DNA from: Ekhidna sp. | Lineage (GTDB): Bacteria; Bacteroidota; Bacteroidia; Cytophagales; Cyclobacteriaceae | Reading direction: 5' to 3' | Length of the DNA stretch: 6,650 nucleotides | Assembly (NCBI GenBank): GCA_013214445.1 | Contig: JABSPG010000228.1 | Coordinates: 1-6,650, forward strand | Part shown: piece by piece, positions 1-6,165 of the stretch | Layout of the letters: each line of letters begins with the position of its first letter | Numbering within the stretch: position 1 is the stretch's first letter | The notes under the pieces: generated by a model | Databases searched by the model: none | Told to the model about the DNA's origin: nothing | The model's input: the letters and a program-made list of their open reading frames with translations, nothing else | Program-made: the position numbers and the translations under genes

Positions 1-22
1 TATGAAGCATATTGAGATTACA

Positions 23-703
23 CTACAGCAATTGCTTTTTGGGGGTAGTGGTTCGCCATTCCTTCAAGTAGTTGGGCTCAAAATAAGCGACATCTTCAAA
101 TCGTCCCTCCTGGAACCTTGCCAAAGCCAACCTTCCCATATTCTTTGCGTCAGGAAAAATTTCATCGATATAAATCAAGTTTTCCTGACTGGCAATCTCT
201 CTGAATTTTGGCATCCCATCCCCAAAAAGGTACAATGGTTTATCAAACTCATTGAAGGTAGCTTCATCTAAAATAACTGGCTGCAACTGCCAAATCATAT
301 TCCCTCCCTGATCCTCAACTTGTGAATAGACCTCCATCCTTCTTGCATCCATCATTGGACATAAGTAATGATCGCCCTTAAACTTTCCTCGCACAGCTTC
401 TGTGATAATATCTAATGAGGGAATGGCAATGAGTGGTTTCTTTAAGGTGTAGCAGATCCCTTTTGCATTTGAGACCCCAATCCTCAATCCTGTATAGGAT
501 CCCGGACCCCCAGACACTGCTACCGCATCTAAATCGCTAAATGAGATACCAACTTCTCTGCAAGCATCCAGCGCAATACCTGGCAGCAGGGACGAATGGG
601 ATTTTTCTACTTGATGTAGCTGACTAGAAATCAGTTCTCCATTACGATGAACGGCAACAGAGCAAACCATCGTAGACGTTTCGATACTGAGAATTAACGC
701 CAA
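23..703 (-). CDS. tsaB: TsaB, tRNA threonylcarbamoyladenosine (t6A) biosynthesis protein
   Basis: TsaB is the catalytically inactive ASKHA-fold partner of TsaD. With TsaE they transfer threonylcarbamoyl from TC-AMP to A37 of ANN-decoding tRNAs in the cytoplasm. Seen here: the N-terminal LSIETST phosphate-loop-like strand (residues 5-11), HSSLLP (36-41), the hallmark SGGPGSYTGLRIG (64-76), DARR (119-122) and a C-terminal YLKEW (212-216). The length of 226 residues is normal for the family. The start is TTG at 701-703. The first ATG lies 11 codons later and would remove the conserved first strand. The codon just upstream is the TAG of the protease gene, so no earlier in-frame start exists. There is no Shine-Dalgarno site, so translation is probably coupled to the protease. 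After the stop only 22 bases remain. An ATG at 8-10 could begin another minus-strand gene, but too little is visible to say. Identification is secure. Confidence 0.95.
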   Translation of the reverse strand: MALILSIETSTMVCSVAVHRNGELISSQLHQVEKSHSSLLPGIALDACREVGISFSDLDAVAVSGGPGSYTGLRIGVSNAKGICYTLKKPLIAIPSLDIITEAVRGKFKGDHYLCPMMDARRMEVYSQVEDQGGNMIWQLQPVILDEATFNEFDKPLYLFGDGMPKFREIASQENLIYIDEIFPDAKNMGRLALARFQEGRFEDVAYFEPNYLKEWRTTTPKKQLL

Positions 704-706
704 CTA
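701..706 (-). other. Stop-start junction TAG|TTG between protease gene and tsaB
   Basis: Read on the minus strand, the protease stop codon TAG is followed with no spacer by TTG GCG TTA, the first codons of tsaB. Both genes are in the same reading frame. No Shine-Dalgarno-like sequence lies in the preceding 20 nt, which belong to the protease C terminus (NTQ). The arrangement suggests termination-reinitiation coupling. Low-level amber readthrough would give a protease-TsaB fusion of about 779 residues. The juxtaposition is directly visible; the mechanism is inference. Confidence 0.8.
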
Positions 707-2362
707 TTGAGTATTTAGAATGGACTGATACCTATCCGGATCATTTAAGACCGAAACTGCCATTTGAACATCAGGATCTTTACCGAATGTAGATTCAAGC
801 ATACCCTTTTCGAAAAAGTATCTGCCTGCAATCTCTTGCTCCAAAAGCATCTTGATTTCCTCTTTGAAGGTCTCCAAATCCTCACCCATATTTGGTTTAG
901 TAGCCATTTCCAACCTATCAAAGTGATTCTTCAGTTGATCATACCTTTTTTCCTTTTTTGCTAGTGCGATCAGTTCTTTTGTTTCCCTCTCAACCTTTGA
1001 AGTGTAATCAAAATCTCTCTTACCTAGCCATTTTTTGAATTCTTCATATTCCTGATCTGACAAACGTACATCGTCCGGCTTCTCTGGGTTTAGCCCTTCG
1101 TTTTTGTAGAAATACTCTGTAGCATAATAGAAGATATGATCATCTCTCACCAAACTTTCTGTGATCGGGGCGAAAGTCAATTTCTCCACTTCTATATCCG
1201 GATCGATCCCTCCGCCATCAAAAACCTTCCGCCCATTAGAGGTATAAAACTCATTCTTTAAAGAGTCAGGAATCTTTCCTACACTCCCGTCTTCGTTTCT
1301 GTTGCTATAATCAATTGCCTGAATACACCTACCAGTAGGCGTGTAGTACTTAGCAGTCGTAATCTTGACCACTGCATCGTAAGATAAGGGACGTTCAATT
1401 TGAACAAGTCCTTTTCCGAATGTTTTGCGACCAATTAATACTCCACGATCGTAATCTTGCATTACACCAGAAACTATCTCAGAAGCTGACGCACTTCCAT
1501 TGTCGGTTAAAACCACTACAGGAATATTTGGATCTACCGGATCATTCAAGGTGTTATAAGTCCAATCGTTGGCTCTAACCTTACCTTTTTGGGTCACAAT
1601 CTTTTTCCCCTTTTCAACAAAGACATTCGAAACGTTTACAGCCTCATGCAATAACCCTCCCGGATTGCCTCTCAAATCCAAAATGATTTTTTCAGCACCT
1701 TGCTCCATCAAGTCAAGTACCTTAATTCCAATTGACCTTCCCACATTCTGAGTGAAACTAGTCAATCTCACATATCCGATATCATCTGTAACCATACCTG
1801 CATAAGGCACGCTATCAACTGCAATCTTCTCTCGCTTTACTTCTACGTCAAACATCTCTATCTGGCCAAATCTCTTAATTGTTAGTGTTATCGCGGAATT
1901 TGACTGTCCTTTCATCAAATACTTCACTTCCTCTTGAGATTTGCCTTCTAGAGCAATACCATTAATTGCGTGAATTTCATCTCCAGCCCTCAGTCCAGCT
2001 TCTTCAGCAGCAAACCCTTCATAGGGCATGATAACAGTACTTATTCCGTCCTTGCGCTCTACAATCGCTCCAATACCGGAGTACTCACCGGTCGTCATCA
2101 TCCGATAGGTCTCTATTTCGTCTGCACCAATGTAGTTTGTGTATGGATCAAGGGTCTCAAGCATATCATTGATGCCTGACTCAATTAAAGTTGTAGGATT
2201 GATCTCATCAACATAATGCGCATTTACTTCTTTGAAAAGCGTCGCGAAAATGTCCAGATTCTTGAGTATCTCAAAGTATCGATCTGAGGAAGGTTTTACT
2301 GCAGCAGCAATGACAATAAATCCTACAATGATTGGGACCAAAATCTTCACTTTTCTAATCAT
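704..2362 (-). CDS. S41 family C-terminal processing peptidase (CtpA/Prc-like, PDZ), membrane-anchored
   Basis: This is a serine protease of the tail-specific/C-terminal processing family, which cleaves envelope proteins from exposed C termini. Residues 5-22 form one hydrophobic segment after a basic N terminus, so it is probably a signal anchor with the body in the periplasm. A PDZ domain spans about 90-175 (GEYSGIGA at 92-99, EEAGLRAGDEI at 120-130). The S41 core is about 185-400, with LDLRGNPGG at 228-236. The nucleophile is read as S292 in GSASASE. K317 in FGKG is the general base and Q321 follows four residues later; this S-to-K spacing of 25 and K-to-Q spacing of 4 matches B. subtilis CtpB as I recall it. 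The last 150 residues are charged and probably helical, as in long Bacteroidota S41 proteins. The gene follows rnpA by 83 bp and directly abuts tsaB. GGAG at 2367-2370 supports the ATG start. Family is certain; the substrate is unknown. Confidence 0.95.
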   Translation of the reverse strand: MIRKVKILVPIIVGFIVIAAAVKPSSDRYFEILKNLDIFATLFKEVNAHYVDEINPTTLIESGINDMLETLDPYTNYIGADEIETYRMMTTGEYSGIGAIVERKDGISTVIMPYEGFAAEEAGLRAGDEIHAINGIALEGKSQEEVKYLMKGQSNSAITLTIKRFGQIEMFDVEVKREKIAVDSVPYAGMVTDDIGYVRLTSFTQNVGRSIGIKVLDLMEQGAEKIILDLRGNPGGLLHEAVNVSNVFVEKGKKIVTQKGKVRANDWTYNTLNDPVDPNIPVVVLTDNGSASASEIVSGVMQDYDRGVLIGRKTFGKGLVQIERPLSYDAVVKITTAKYYTPTGRCIQAIDYSNRNEDGSVGKIPDSLKNEFYTSNGRKVFDGGGIDPDIEVEKLTFAPITESLVRDDHIFYYATEYFYKNEGLNPEKPDDVRLSDQEYEEFKKWLGKRDFDYTSKVERETKELIALAKKEKRYDQLKNHFDRLEMATKPNMGEDLETFKEEIKMLLEQEIAGRYFFEKGMLESTFGKDPDVQMAVSVLNDPDRYQSILNTQ

Positions 2363-2366
2363 ATTT

Positions 2367-2370
2367 CTCC
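2367..2370 (-). promoter_or_regulatory. Shine-Dalgarno-like GGAG before the S41 protease start
   Basis: GGAG stands four bases upstream of the ATG at 2360-2362. This is slightly closer than ideal, but it is one of the few SD-like sites in a window where most starts have only A-rich leaders. It supports the assigned start. The same bases belong to a five-codon upstream reading frame (ATG at 2370-2372, stop TAG at 2355-2357) that overlaps the protease start out of frame. Confidence 0.5.
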
Positions 2371-2377
2371 ATTTAGT

Positions 2378-2395
2378 CCTCGATTACGTTCGAGG
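2378..2395 (-). promoter_or_regulatory. Perfect 6-bp stem-loop in the protease leader
   Basis: CCTCGA and TCGAGG are perfect inverted copies separated by six bases. They form a GC-rich hairpin in the 83-bp gap between rnpA and the S41 gene, with its 3' side seven bases before the GGAG. No T-tract follows, so it does not look like an intrinsic terminator. It could be an RNA stabilising or processing element that separates rnpA from the protease message, a translational modulator, or a DNA operator. Structure is seen; role is inferred. Confidence 0.45.
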
Positions 2396-2445
2396 CAGTG
2401 TGCTAATTTACTGGCTTTCATTTGCCAATGACTGTTCGAATTTAC

Positions 2446-2820
2446 TTATTCAATAGTTTCCAAACGTTTCAAGCATCCGATTAGTTGAGCTTGAATCTCT
2501 TTAAATGACAAAATGTCTTTGGAAAGGTATATGAAAGCAATTCTATACTTGGGAACACCAGCCTTCAAATGCAATGAATGCTTATTTATTCGATACGCTT
2601 CTCTGATTTTGCGTTTCAGTAAATTTCTCTCAACCGCTTTTTTGAAGTTCCTTTTGGGAACGGAAATGAGTACCTGTGTACATTCTTCTCCTTCGATTAG
2701 AAGGTACCGGACTTGAAAAGAATTCAAATAAAAAGAGGAACCTCTTTTGAAGAGTTCCTCTATTTTTTTCTTTCCAGTAAGCTTTTCAGCTTTGGGAAAG
2801 GTATATCTAAGTGGCCCCAT
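2446..2820 (-). CDS. rnpA: Ribonuclease P protein component
   Basis: RnpA is the small basic protein that binds the RNase P RNA and the tRNA 5' leader and helps cleave pre-tRNAs. The N-terminal YTFPKAEKLTGKKKIEELF (residues 6-24 of the ATG version) is the usual opening. The family signature is complete: SVPKRNFKKAVERNLLKRKIREAYR occupies about 53-77, including the RNR-type basic helix (AVERNLLKRKIRE). I use the ATG at 2818-2820, giving 124 residues. A TTG three codons upstream (2827-2829) would add only MRP and is less likely, because GAGG sits just before the ATG and homologues begin near YTFPK. The gene lies 14 bp downstream of rpmH, in the conserved rpmH-rnpA order, and is presumably co-transcribed from the rpmH promoter. 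No yidD follows. Confidence 0.95.
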   Translation of the reverse strand: MGPLRYTFPKAEKLTGKKKIEELFKRGSSFYLNSFQVRYLLIEGEECTQVLISVPKRNFKKAVERNLLKRKIREAYRINKHSLHLKAGVPKYRIAFIYLSKDILSFKEIQAQLIGCLKRLETIE

Positions 2821-2834
2821 AGGCCTCAATTTTT

Positions 2835-2990
2835 TTATTTCTTGTGGATATCGTCAGAAACGGTAAGTCTTTTACGACCTTTTGCTCTTCTTCTAGCAAT
2901 CACAGATTGTCCATTGACGCTTTCCATTCTTTTTCTGAATCCGTGCTTGTTTTTTTTCTTTCTTACTGAAGGTTGAAATGTCCTTTTCAT
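2835..2990 (-). CDS. rpmH: 50S ribosomal protein L34
   Basis: This is a 51-residue, highly basic protein of the large ribosomal subunit. It begins MKRTFQPS, continues with a lysine-rich stretch and HGFRKRM (residues 16-22), and has the diagnostic IARRRAKGRKRL (31-42). The C-terminal tail TVSDDIHKK is typical of Bacteroidota. The ATG is at 2988-2990 and the stop TAA at 2835-2837. No other start fits. The coding strand has a run of eight A residues across the KKN codons (2950-2957). The gene is the first of its unit, about 33 bp below a strong promoter, followed after 14 bp by rnpA. Unlike in many other phyla, dnaA is not seen next to it in this window. Confidence 0.97.
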   Translation of the reverse strand: MKRTFQPSVRKKKNKHGFRKRMESVNGQSVIARRRAKGRKRLTVSDDIHKK

Positions 2991-3022
2991 AATATTTCTA
3001 TTTCGTTCTTAAAAACGGACTG

Positions 3023-3054
3023 CAAAGATAGATAAATACAAACCCTCCCTGCAA
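3023..3054 (-). promoter_or_regulatory. Bacteroidota-type sigma-A promoter for rpmH
   Basis: On the minus strand TATCTTTG (3023-3030) is an exact match to the Bacteroidota -7 consensus TAnnTTTG. It is preceded at 21 bp by TTG (3052-3054), within the 17-23 bp spacing known for Flavobacterium and Bacteroides promoters. Transcription would begin around 3015-3018 and leave a leader of about 25-28 nt before the rpmH ATG. It probably drives rpmH, rnpA and, at least in part, the protease and tsaB. Confidence 0.8.
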
Positions 3055-3062
3055 GTTTTGCA
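3050..3062. repeat. Small inverted repeat TGCAA-GTT-TTGCA over the -33 region
   Basis: A perfect 5-bp dyad with a 3-base centre covers the TTG element of the rpmH promoter. Its position would suit a regulator's operator. On the minus strand the T-run lies before it rather than after it, so it is not a terminator for the upstream kinase gene. It is short enough to be chance. Confidence 0.3.
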
Positions 3063-3093
3063 AAAAAATAATAACTAAGAAATCAGAGATTAG
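3062..3093 (-). terminator. Possible weak terminator after the adenosine kinase gene
   Basis: Seven bases below the kinase stop codon the minus strand has CTAATC TCT GATT...CTTAG, which can form a short AT-rich stem (AATC/GATT or CTAA/TTAG), followed by TTATTATTTTTTT. The T-tract is good but the stem is weak, so this is a tentative call. It would separate the kinase unit from the rpmH unit. Confidence 0.3.
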
Positions 3094-3099
3094 ACTCGA

Positions 3100-4092
3100 T
3101 CAAAGGCTGGATAGTATTTCATTGAGATGATCCTTGTTTAGTCGTGGACCGTATTTACTAACCACTTTTGAACTTGCTGCACTTGCCAGCCTCCCCGCCT
3201 CCGCATGAGTTTTTCCATTATTAATGGCATATAAGTACGCTCCAGCAAACATATCACCCGCACCTGTTGCATCTACTGCATCTGTAGGGAAAGGGGTTAT
3301 TTCGTGATATTTTGAACCATCGTATACCAACGCACCATCTTTCCCCTTTGTGATTACAAACTCATTTGCAACTTTCTCTAATGCCGACTTAGCAGCATCC
3401 ATTCCTTGAACGCCTGCAAAGAGTTCCGCCTCCTCTATGTTACAAAAAAGTAGATCGACTCCATCACCAACGATTTCTTTCATTTGATCATTGAAATACT
3501 TAACCATAGAAGGGTCAGAAAATGTAAGACTCACTTTTACTCCATTTTCTTTAGCAACTCTCTTCGCTTCCCTCATTGCTTCTAAACCACTCGGTGAGGA
3601 CACCAAGAAACCTTCCATAAAAAGAAAGTTGGAGTCCTTAATCGCCTGCTCATCTAATTGTTCCTTGGAGAAATCGGAGGTGATCCCCAAATATGTGTTC
3701 ATCGTGCGTTCCGCATCTGGAGTAATCATCACCAGGCACTTACCAGTAGTACCTTTGAAGAGGTTCTCAGTATCTAGGTTAGTTTCTATTCCTGCCTCTG
3801 AAAGGTCATTGACGTAGAGTTGCCCATCTTCATCGTCTGCTACCTTGCATGTGTAAAAGCCTTTTCCGCCAAATTCAGCAAGACCAAAAATGGTATTGGC
3901 TGCTGATCCACCACCTTGTCGTTTTTTAACTTTTCCAGCCACCTCTTTTAGTAGTACGCCCTGGCGCTCCTCATCAACCAAGGTCATGAGGCCTTTTTCA
4001 ACATCATTATCCTTGAAAAACTGATCCTCAACTTCAATCTCATAATCTACCAAGGCATTGCCAATTGCACATACGTCAAATTTCTTACTCAT
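3100..4092 (-). CDS. PfkB-family sugar/nucleoside kinase, probably adenosine kinase
   Basis: This cytoplasmic ribokinase-fold enzyme is expected to phosphorylate adenosine to AMP with ATP. The N terminus DVCAIGNALVD (6-16) forms the first strand. The glycine motif GGGSAANT (60-67) is the PfkB substrate-binding signature. NIEEAE (218-223) matches the N-x-x-E region that coordinates Mg/phosphate. DATGAGDMFAGAY (274-286) is PfkB signature 2, with D280 the catalytic base and GAG the anion hole. The length of 330 residues is normal. The overall pattern resembles the adenosine kinases annotated in Bacteroidota, but substrate cannot be proven from sequence; another nucleoside or sugar is possible. 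The start ATG overlaps the end of the GDPD gene by 8 nt (ATGAGTAA), indicating translational coupling. It ends its unit 109 bp before rpmH. Confidence 0.88.
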   Translation of the reverse strand: MSKKFDVCAIGNALVDYEIEVEDQFFKDNDVEKGLMTLVDEERQGVLLKEVAGKVKKRQGGGSAANTIFGLAEFGGKGFYTCKVADDEDGQLYVNDLSEAGIETNLDTENLFKGTTGKCLVMITPDAERTMNTYLGITSDFSKEQLDEQAIKDSNFLFMEGFLVSSPSGLEAMREAKRVAKENGVKVSLTFSDPSMVKYFNDQMKEIVGDGVDLLFCNIEEAELFAGVQGMDAAKSALEKVANEFVITKGKDGALVYDGSKYHEITPFPTDAVDATGAGDMFAGAYLYAINNGKTHAEAGRLASAASSKVVSKYGPRLNKDHLNEILSSL

Positions 4093-4978
4093 TGCTTTTT
4101 GTCGCTATCTGGGCTCTATCCGGGTAATCTGTAATGATTCCATCTACTCCCCATTCAATTAATTGTTCCATATCGGTGACTTCATTGACTGTCCATGGAA
4201 TTACTTTCATCCCAGCAGAACGAATCTCACCAATAATTTTCTGCGAAAGTAATCGATAATATGGTGAATATACCTCGGGCACGAATCCCAAAGAATCTAC
4301 ATTCGTCTTCCACGACAAATCGTTCTCTATTAATAGTACCAAAGGCACTTCTGGATAGGTACCGTTAAAATATTGCAAAGTTCTGAAATCAAAAGACTGA
4401 ATGGTAATCCTTGATAGCATCGCATTGTCTTTAAGCAACTGATACACCAGCTCAGAAAACACTTCCGGAATTGGATGAAAAACACTATCTGTCTCCTTCT
4501 TTGTTTTGAGTTCAATATTGTAGCTGATGAGGTCTAGCGTATCCAGTACAGATATGCTATCAAAAACTTCTTGTAAGGTTGGTTTATGAGTTGAAACTGG
4601 GGTTTGTGACGGATACGTTGGATTTACCTTTGACCCACAATCGCATTTTTTAATGTCAGCATAGTTGAGCTCATATAGGTTGATTACTGAGTCCTCAGGA
4701 ATTTCGTTTCCAACCGAATCCAGACAAAATACATGAGAAAAATACGGCTCGTGACTCACAACTAATTGGCTATCCTTAGACACAGCTAAATCCAGCTCCA
4801 AGGTCTTAACACCAAATTCCAATGCTTTTACAAAAGCTGGCAGACTATTTTCGGGAGCTAAACCTCTTGCACCTCTGTGCCCCTGCACTTCCACAGCTAT
4901 TGACTTTTCATCATGCTGGTATGTACAGCCAACAAGAAAACACAATATCAGCCAATTTTTCCTAAGTATGTTTTTCAT
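4085..4978 (-). CDS. Glycerophosphodiester phosphodiesterase family lipoprotein
   Basis: GDPD enzymes hydrolyse deacylated phospholipids such as glycerophosphocholine to sn-glycerol 3-phosphate and an alcohol. The N terminus is a lipoprotein signal (basic start, hydrophobic 9-16, lipobox LVGC with the lipidated C18), so the protein should be on the periplasmic side of a membrane. The TIM-barrel motifs are intact: HRGARGLAPENS (34-45; H34 and R35 catalytic/metal region, E43), ELDLAVSKD (61-69; E61 and D63 metal ligands), SHEP with H76 as the second histidine, NIELK (154-158; E156) and VDGIITDYPD (278-287). A KCDCGSK segment (111-117) occupies the usual GDPD insertion. The length of 297 residues is normal. 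The gene starts 10 bp after the metallophosphoesterase stop, with AAGGGAA as a plausible ribosome site, and overlaps the kinase gene. Family is secure; the natural substrate is not known. Confidence 0.93.
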   Translation of the reverse strand: MKNILRKNWLILCFLVGCTYQHDEKSIAVEVQGHRGARGLAPENSLPAFVKALEFGVKTLELDLAVSKDSQLVVSHEPYFSHVFCLDSVGNEIPEDSVINLYELNYADIKKCDCGSKVNPTYPSQTPVSTHKPTLQEVFDSISVLDTLDLISYNIELKTKKETDSVFHPIPEVFSELVYQLLKDNAMLSRITIQSFDFRTLQYFNGTYPEVPLVLLIENDLSWKTNVDSLGFVPEVYSPYYRLLSQKIIGEIRSAGMKVIPWTVNEVTDMEQLIEWGVDGIITDYPDRAQIATKSNE

Positions 4979-4988
4979 ATGAATTCCC

Positions 4989-6065
4989 TTAAGCTAAGAA
5001 TTTAATTCTGGTAAAAATGTAATGAAGAGATTCCTCGTTTATAACTAAACGATAGAAATCACTATCTCCCAATTGCTCAGGCTCATATCCGCTTTGCTTT
5101 AGGTATTTCCTACTGATTCTCTTATCGAACCAATGTACCAAACGAATCTTATCCCCTTCAATCTCTAGGCAAGTCATTCCTCTTTTGCCCACTACGCAAC
5201 CGGAGTTGAAAACACATGGGATATGAAAAAGTGTATTGTACACATAGCTCTGAAAGCTATGATCCTTGTGCTCCCTGTAGTATTTCTTGAGCTCCTTTTT
5301 TAAGATTTTGATTTCAACCGTTTTTTCTTCATCAACGACAGCAGCATTGGCGTAATCTCTACACAACTGCTCGATCTTGTACTTAAGGCGGTCGACTTTA
5401 TCCAAGGATTCGAAAAGAGGGCGATGCGTATGCCCTATTACTGAGGCCACCTTATTGAATGCTGAAAACCCATATACTCGCTTTTCTATCTTGTATTGTT
5501 TCCTGCTGCTATGGGAGACTGAGTAGCTTTTTATCCCTAGTGGATTTGCAAAATACTTGAGGGTAAAACCAATTACCTCGTTGTGTTCCTGATATTTCTT
5601 ACTAGCCTGATGCCCATGAAAAATAAATAGGTAATGGTCCCCAAATTTTAGTTTTATCCCGTCATAGTGCTTGTAAGCAAACGGAAGATCCTTCATCAAC
5701 AAAAGCTCCAGATCATGATTCCCTATTGTTTTGTAAAATGATCCTCGATTATTGAATGCATCAAACACTTCATAAATATCTTTCCAACGATCGACGATTT
5801 TTTTGATATGAAAACGTTGCAGCTCCTCAACATCCCCATTTAGAATCAACGAGTGATTTTTGGGCAGGTAGTATTTTGAGAGCGCATGCTTGAATAGGTC
5901 TGCATTTCTCTTAAAAACGTCCGTTGATCCTCCGTCTCCCATATGTAGATCTGAAAAAACGACGTACCTATCGTCACTTCCCAGTTCTAGTGTAGGAGAC
6001 GTCTCAAAAAGCTTATCGAGTTTCCTATATAGCGCTTTAGTGTTGATCTGGTTCTTATTGGCCAT
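4989..6065 (-). CDS. Calcineurin-like metallophosphoesterase, substrate unknown
   Basis: All five metal-binding blocks of the calcineurin-like fold are present (numbering from the ATG version): FSDLHMGD (37-44), NGDVEEL (76-82), GNHD (115-118), HGH (150-152) and GHTH (211-214). The enzyme should therefore be an active two-metal phosphohydrolase. There is no signal peptide, so it is probably cytoplasmic. Between GHTH and the last strands lies a lysine/glutamate-rich helical segment (about 220-270). The block order recalls LpxH-type hydrolases, but HGH in place of HGD and the length of 358 residues argue against calling it LpxH. I use the ATG at 6063-6065 (MANKNQ); a TTG codon directly before it would add one residue. 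An imperfect -7 element (TAATTTGG, 6092-6099) lies 26 bp upstream. First gene of the unit with GDPD and the kinase. Confidence 0.88.
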   Translation of the reverse strand: MANKNQINTKALYRKLDKLFETSPTLELGSDDRYVVFSDLHMGDGGSTDVFKRNADLFKHALSKYYLPKNHSLILNGDVEELQRFHIKKIVDRWKDIYEVFDAFNNRGSFYKTIGNHDLELLLMKDLPFAYKHYDGIKLKFGDHYLFIFHGHQASKKYQEHNEVIGFTLKYFANPLGIKSYSVSHSSRKQYKIEKRVYGFSAFNKVASVIGHTHRPLFESLDKVDRLKYKIEQLCRDYANAAVVDEEKTVEIKILKKELKKYYREHKDHSFQSYVYNTLFHIPCVFNSGCVVGKRGMTCLEIEGDKIRLVHWFDKRISRKYLKQSGYEPEQLGDSDFYRLVINEESLHYIFTRIKFLA

Positions 6066-6142
6066 CAATCAGTTCTACTAAGAAGAATCGACCAAATTAG
6101 ATAGTATGACTAAGAAACTGACCTTTTGAGGGCAATGAGAAC

Positions 6143-6158
6143 AAAACTTAACACTAAG
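6143..6158 (-). terminator. Weak hairpin plus T-run below the YHS gene
   Basis: On the minus strand CTTA GTGT TAAG is a 4-bp stem with a 4-base loop followed by TTTTGTTCT, starting 7 bases after the YHS-gene stop. It is AT-rich and short, so it would be a poor intrinsic terminator. It is listed because it is the only candidate in this 100-bp gap. Confidence 0.2.
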
Positions 6159-6165
6159 GAAAAAA

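Noticed and set aside
1..10. ATG at 8-10 (minus strand) as the start of a further gene after tsaB
   Set aside because: Only three codons are visible before the window ends, so there is no way to support a gene.
2..271. Plus-strand frame of 89 codons opposite tsaB
   Set aside because: It lies wholly antisense to a well-conserved gene and has no recognisable protein features. The other plus-strand frames opposite the protease, kinase and metallophosphoesterase genes were rejected for the same reason.
2412..2427. TGGC/GCCA inverted repeat below rnpA as a terminator
   Set aside because: The stem is only 4 bp with an 8-base loop and no T-tract follows on the minus strand.
2843..2851. TGTGGATAT, one mismatch from a DnaA box, at the 3' end of rpmH
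   Set aside because: It encodes the conserved L34 tail (DIHK), is a single imperfect copy, and no dnaA gene or AT-rich box cluster is near, so it does not indicate an origin.
2950..2957. Run of eight A (coding strand) in rpmH as a possible frameshift slippery site
   Set aside because: Lysine-rich L34 genes in AT-leaning genomes naturally have such runs, and no shifted product with recognisable sequence follows.
4976..4986. GAATTCATATG at the GDPD start, resembling joined EcoRI and NdeI cloning sites
   Set aside because: It sits in a natural operon gap with continuous flanking genes on both sides and no vector sequence, so it is coincidence.
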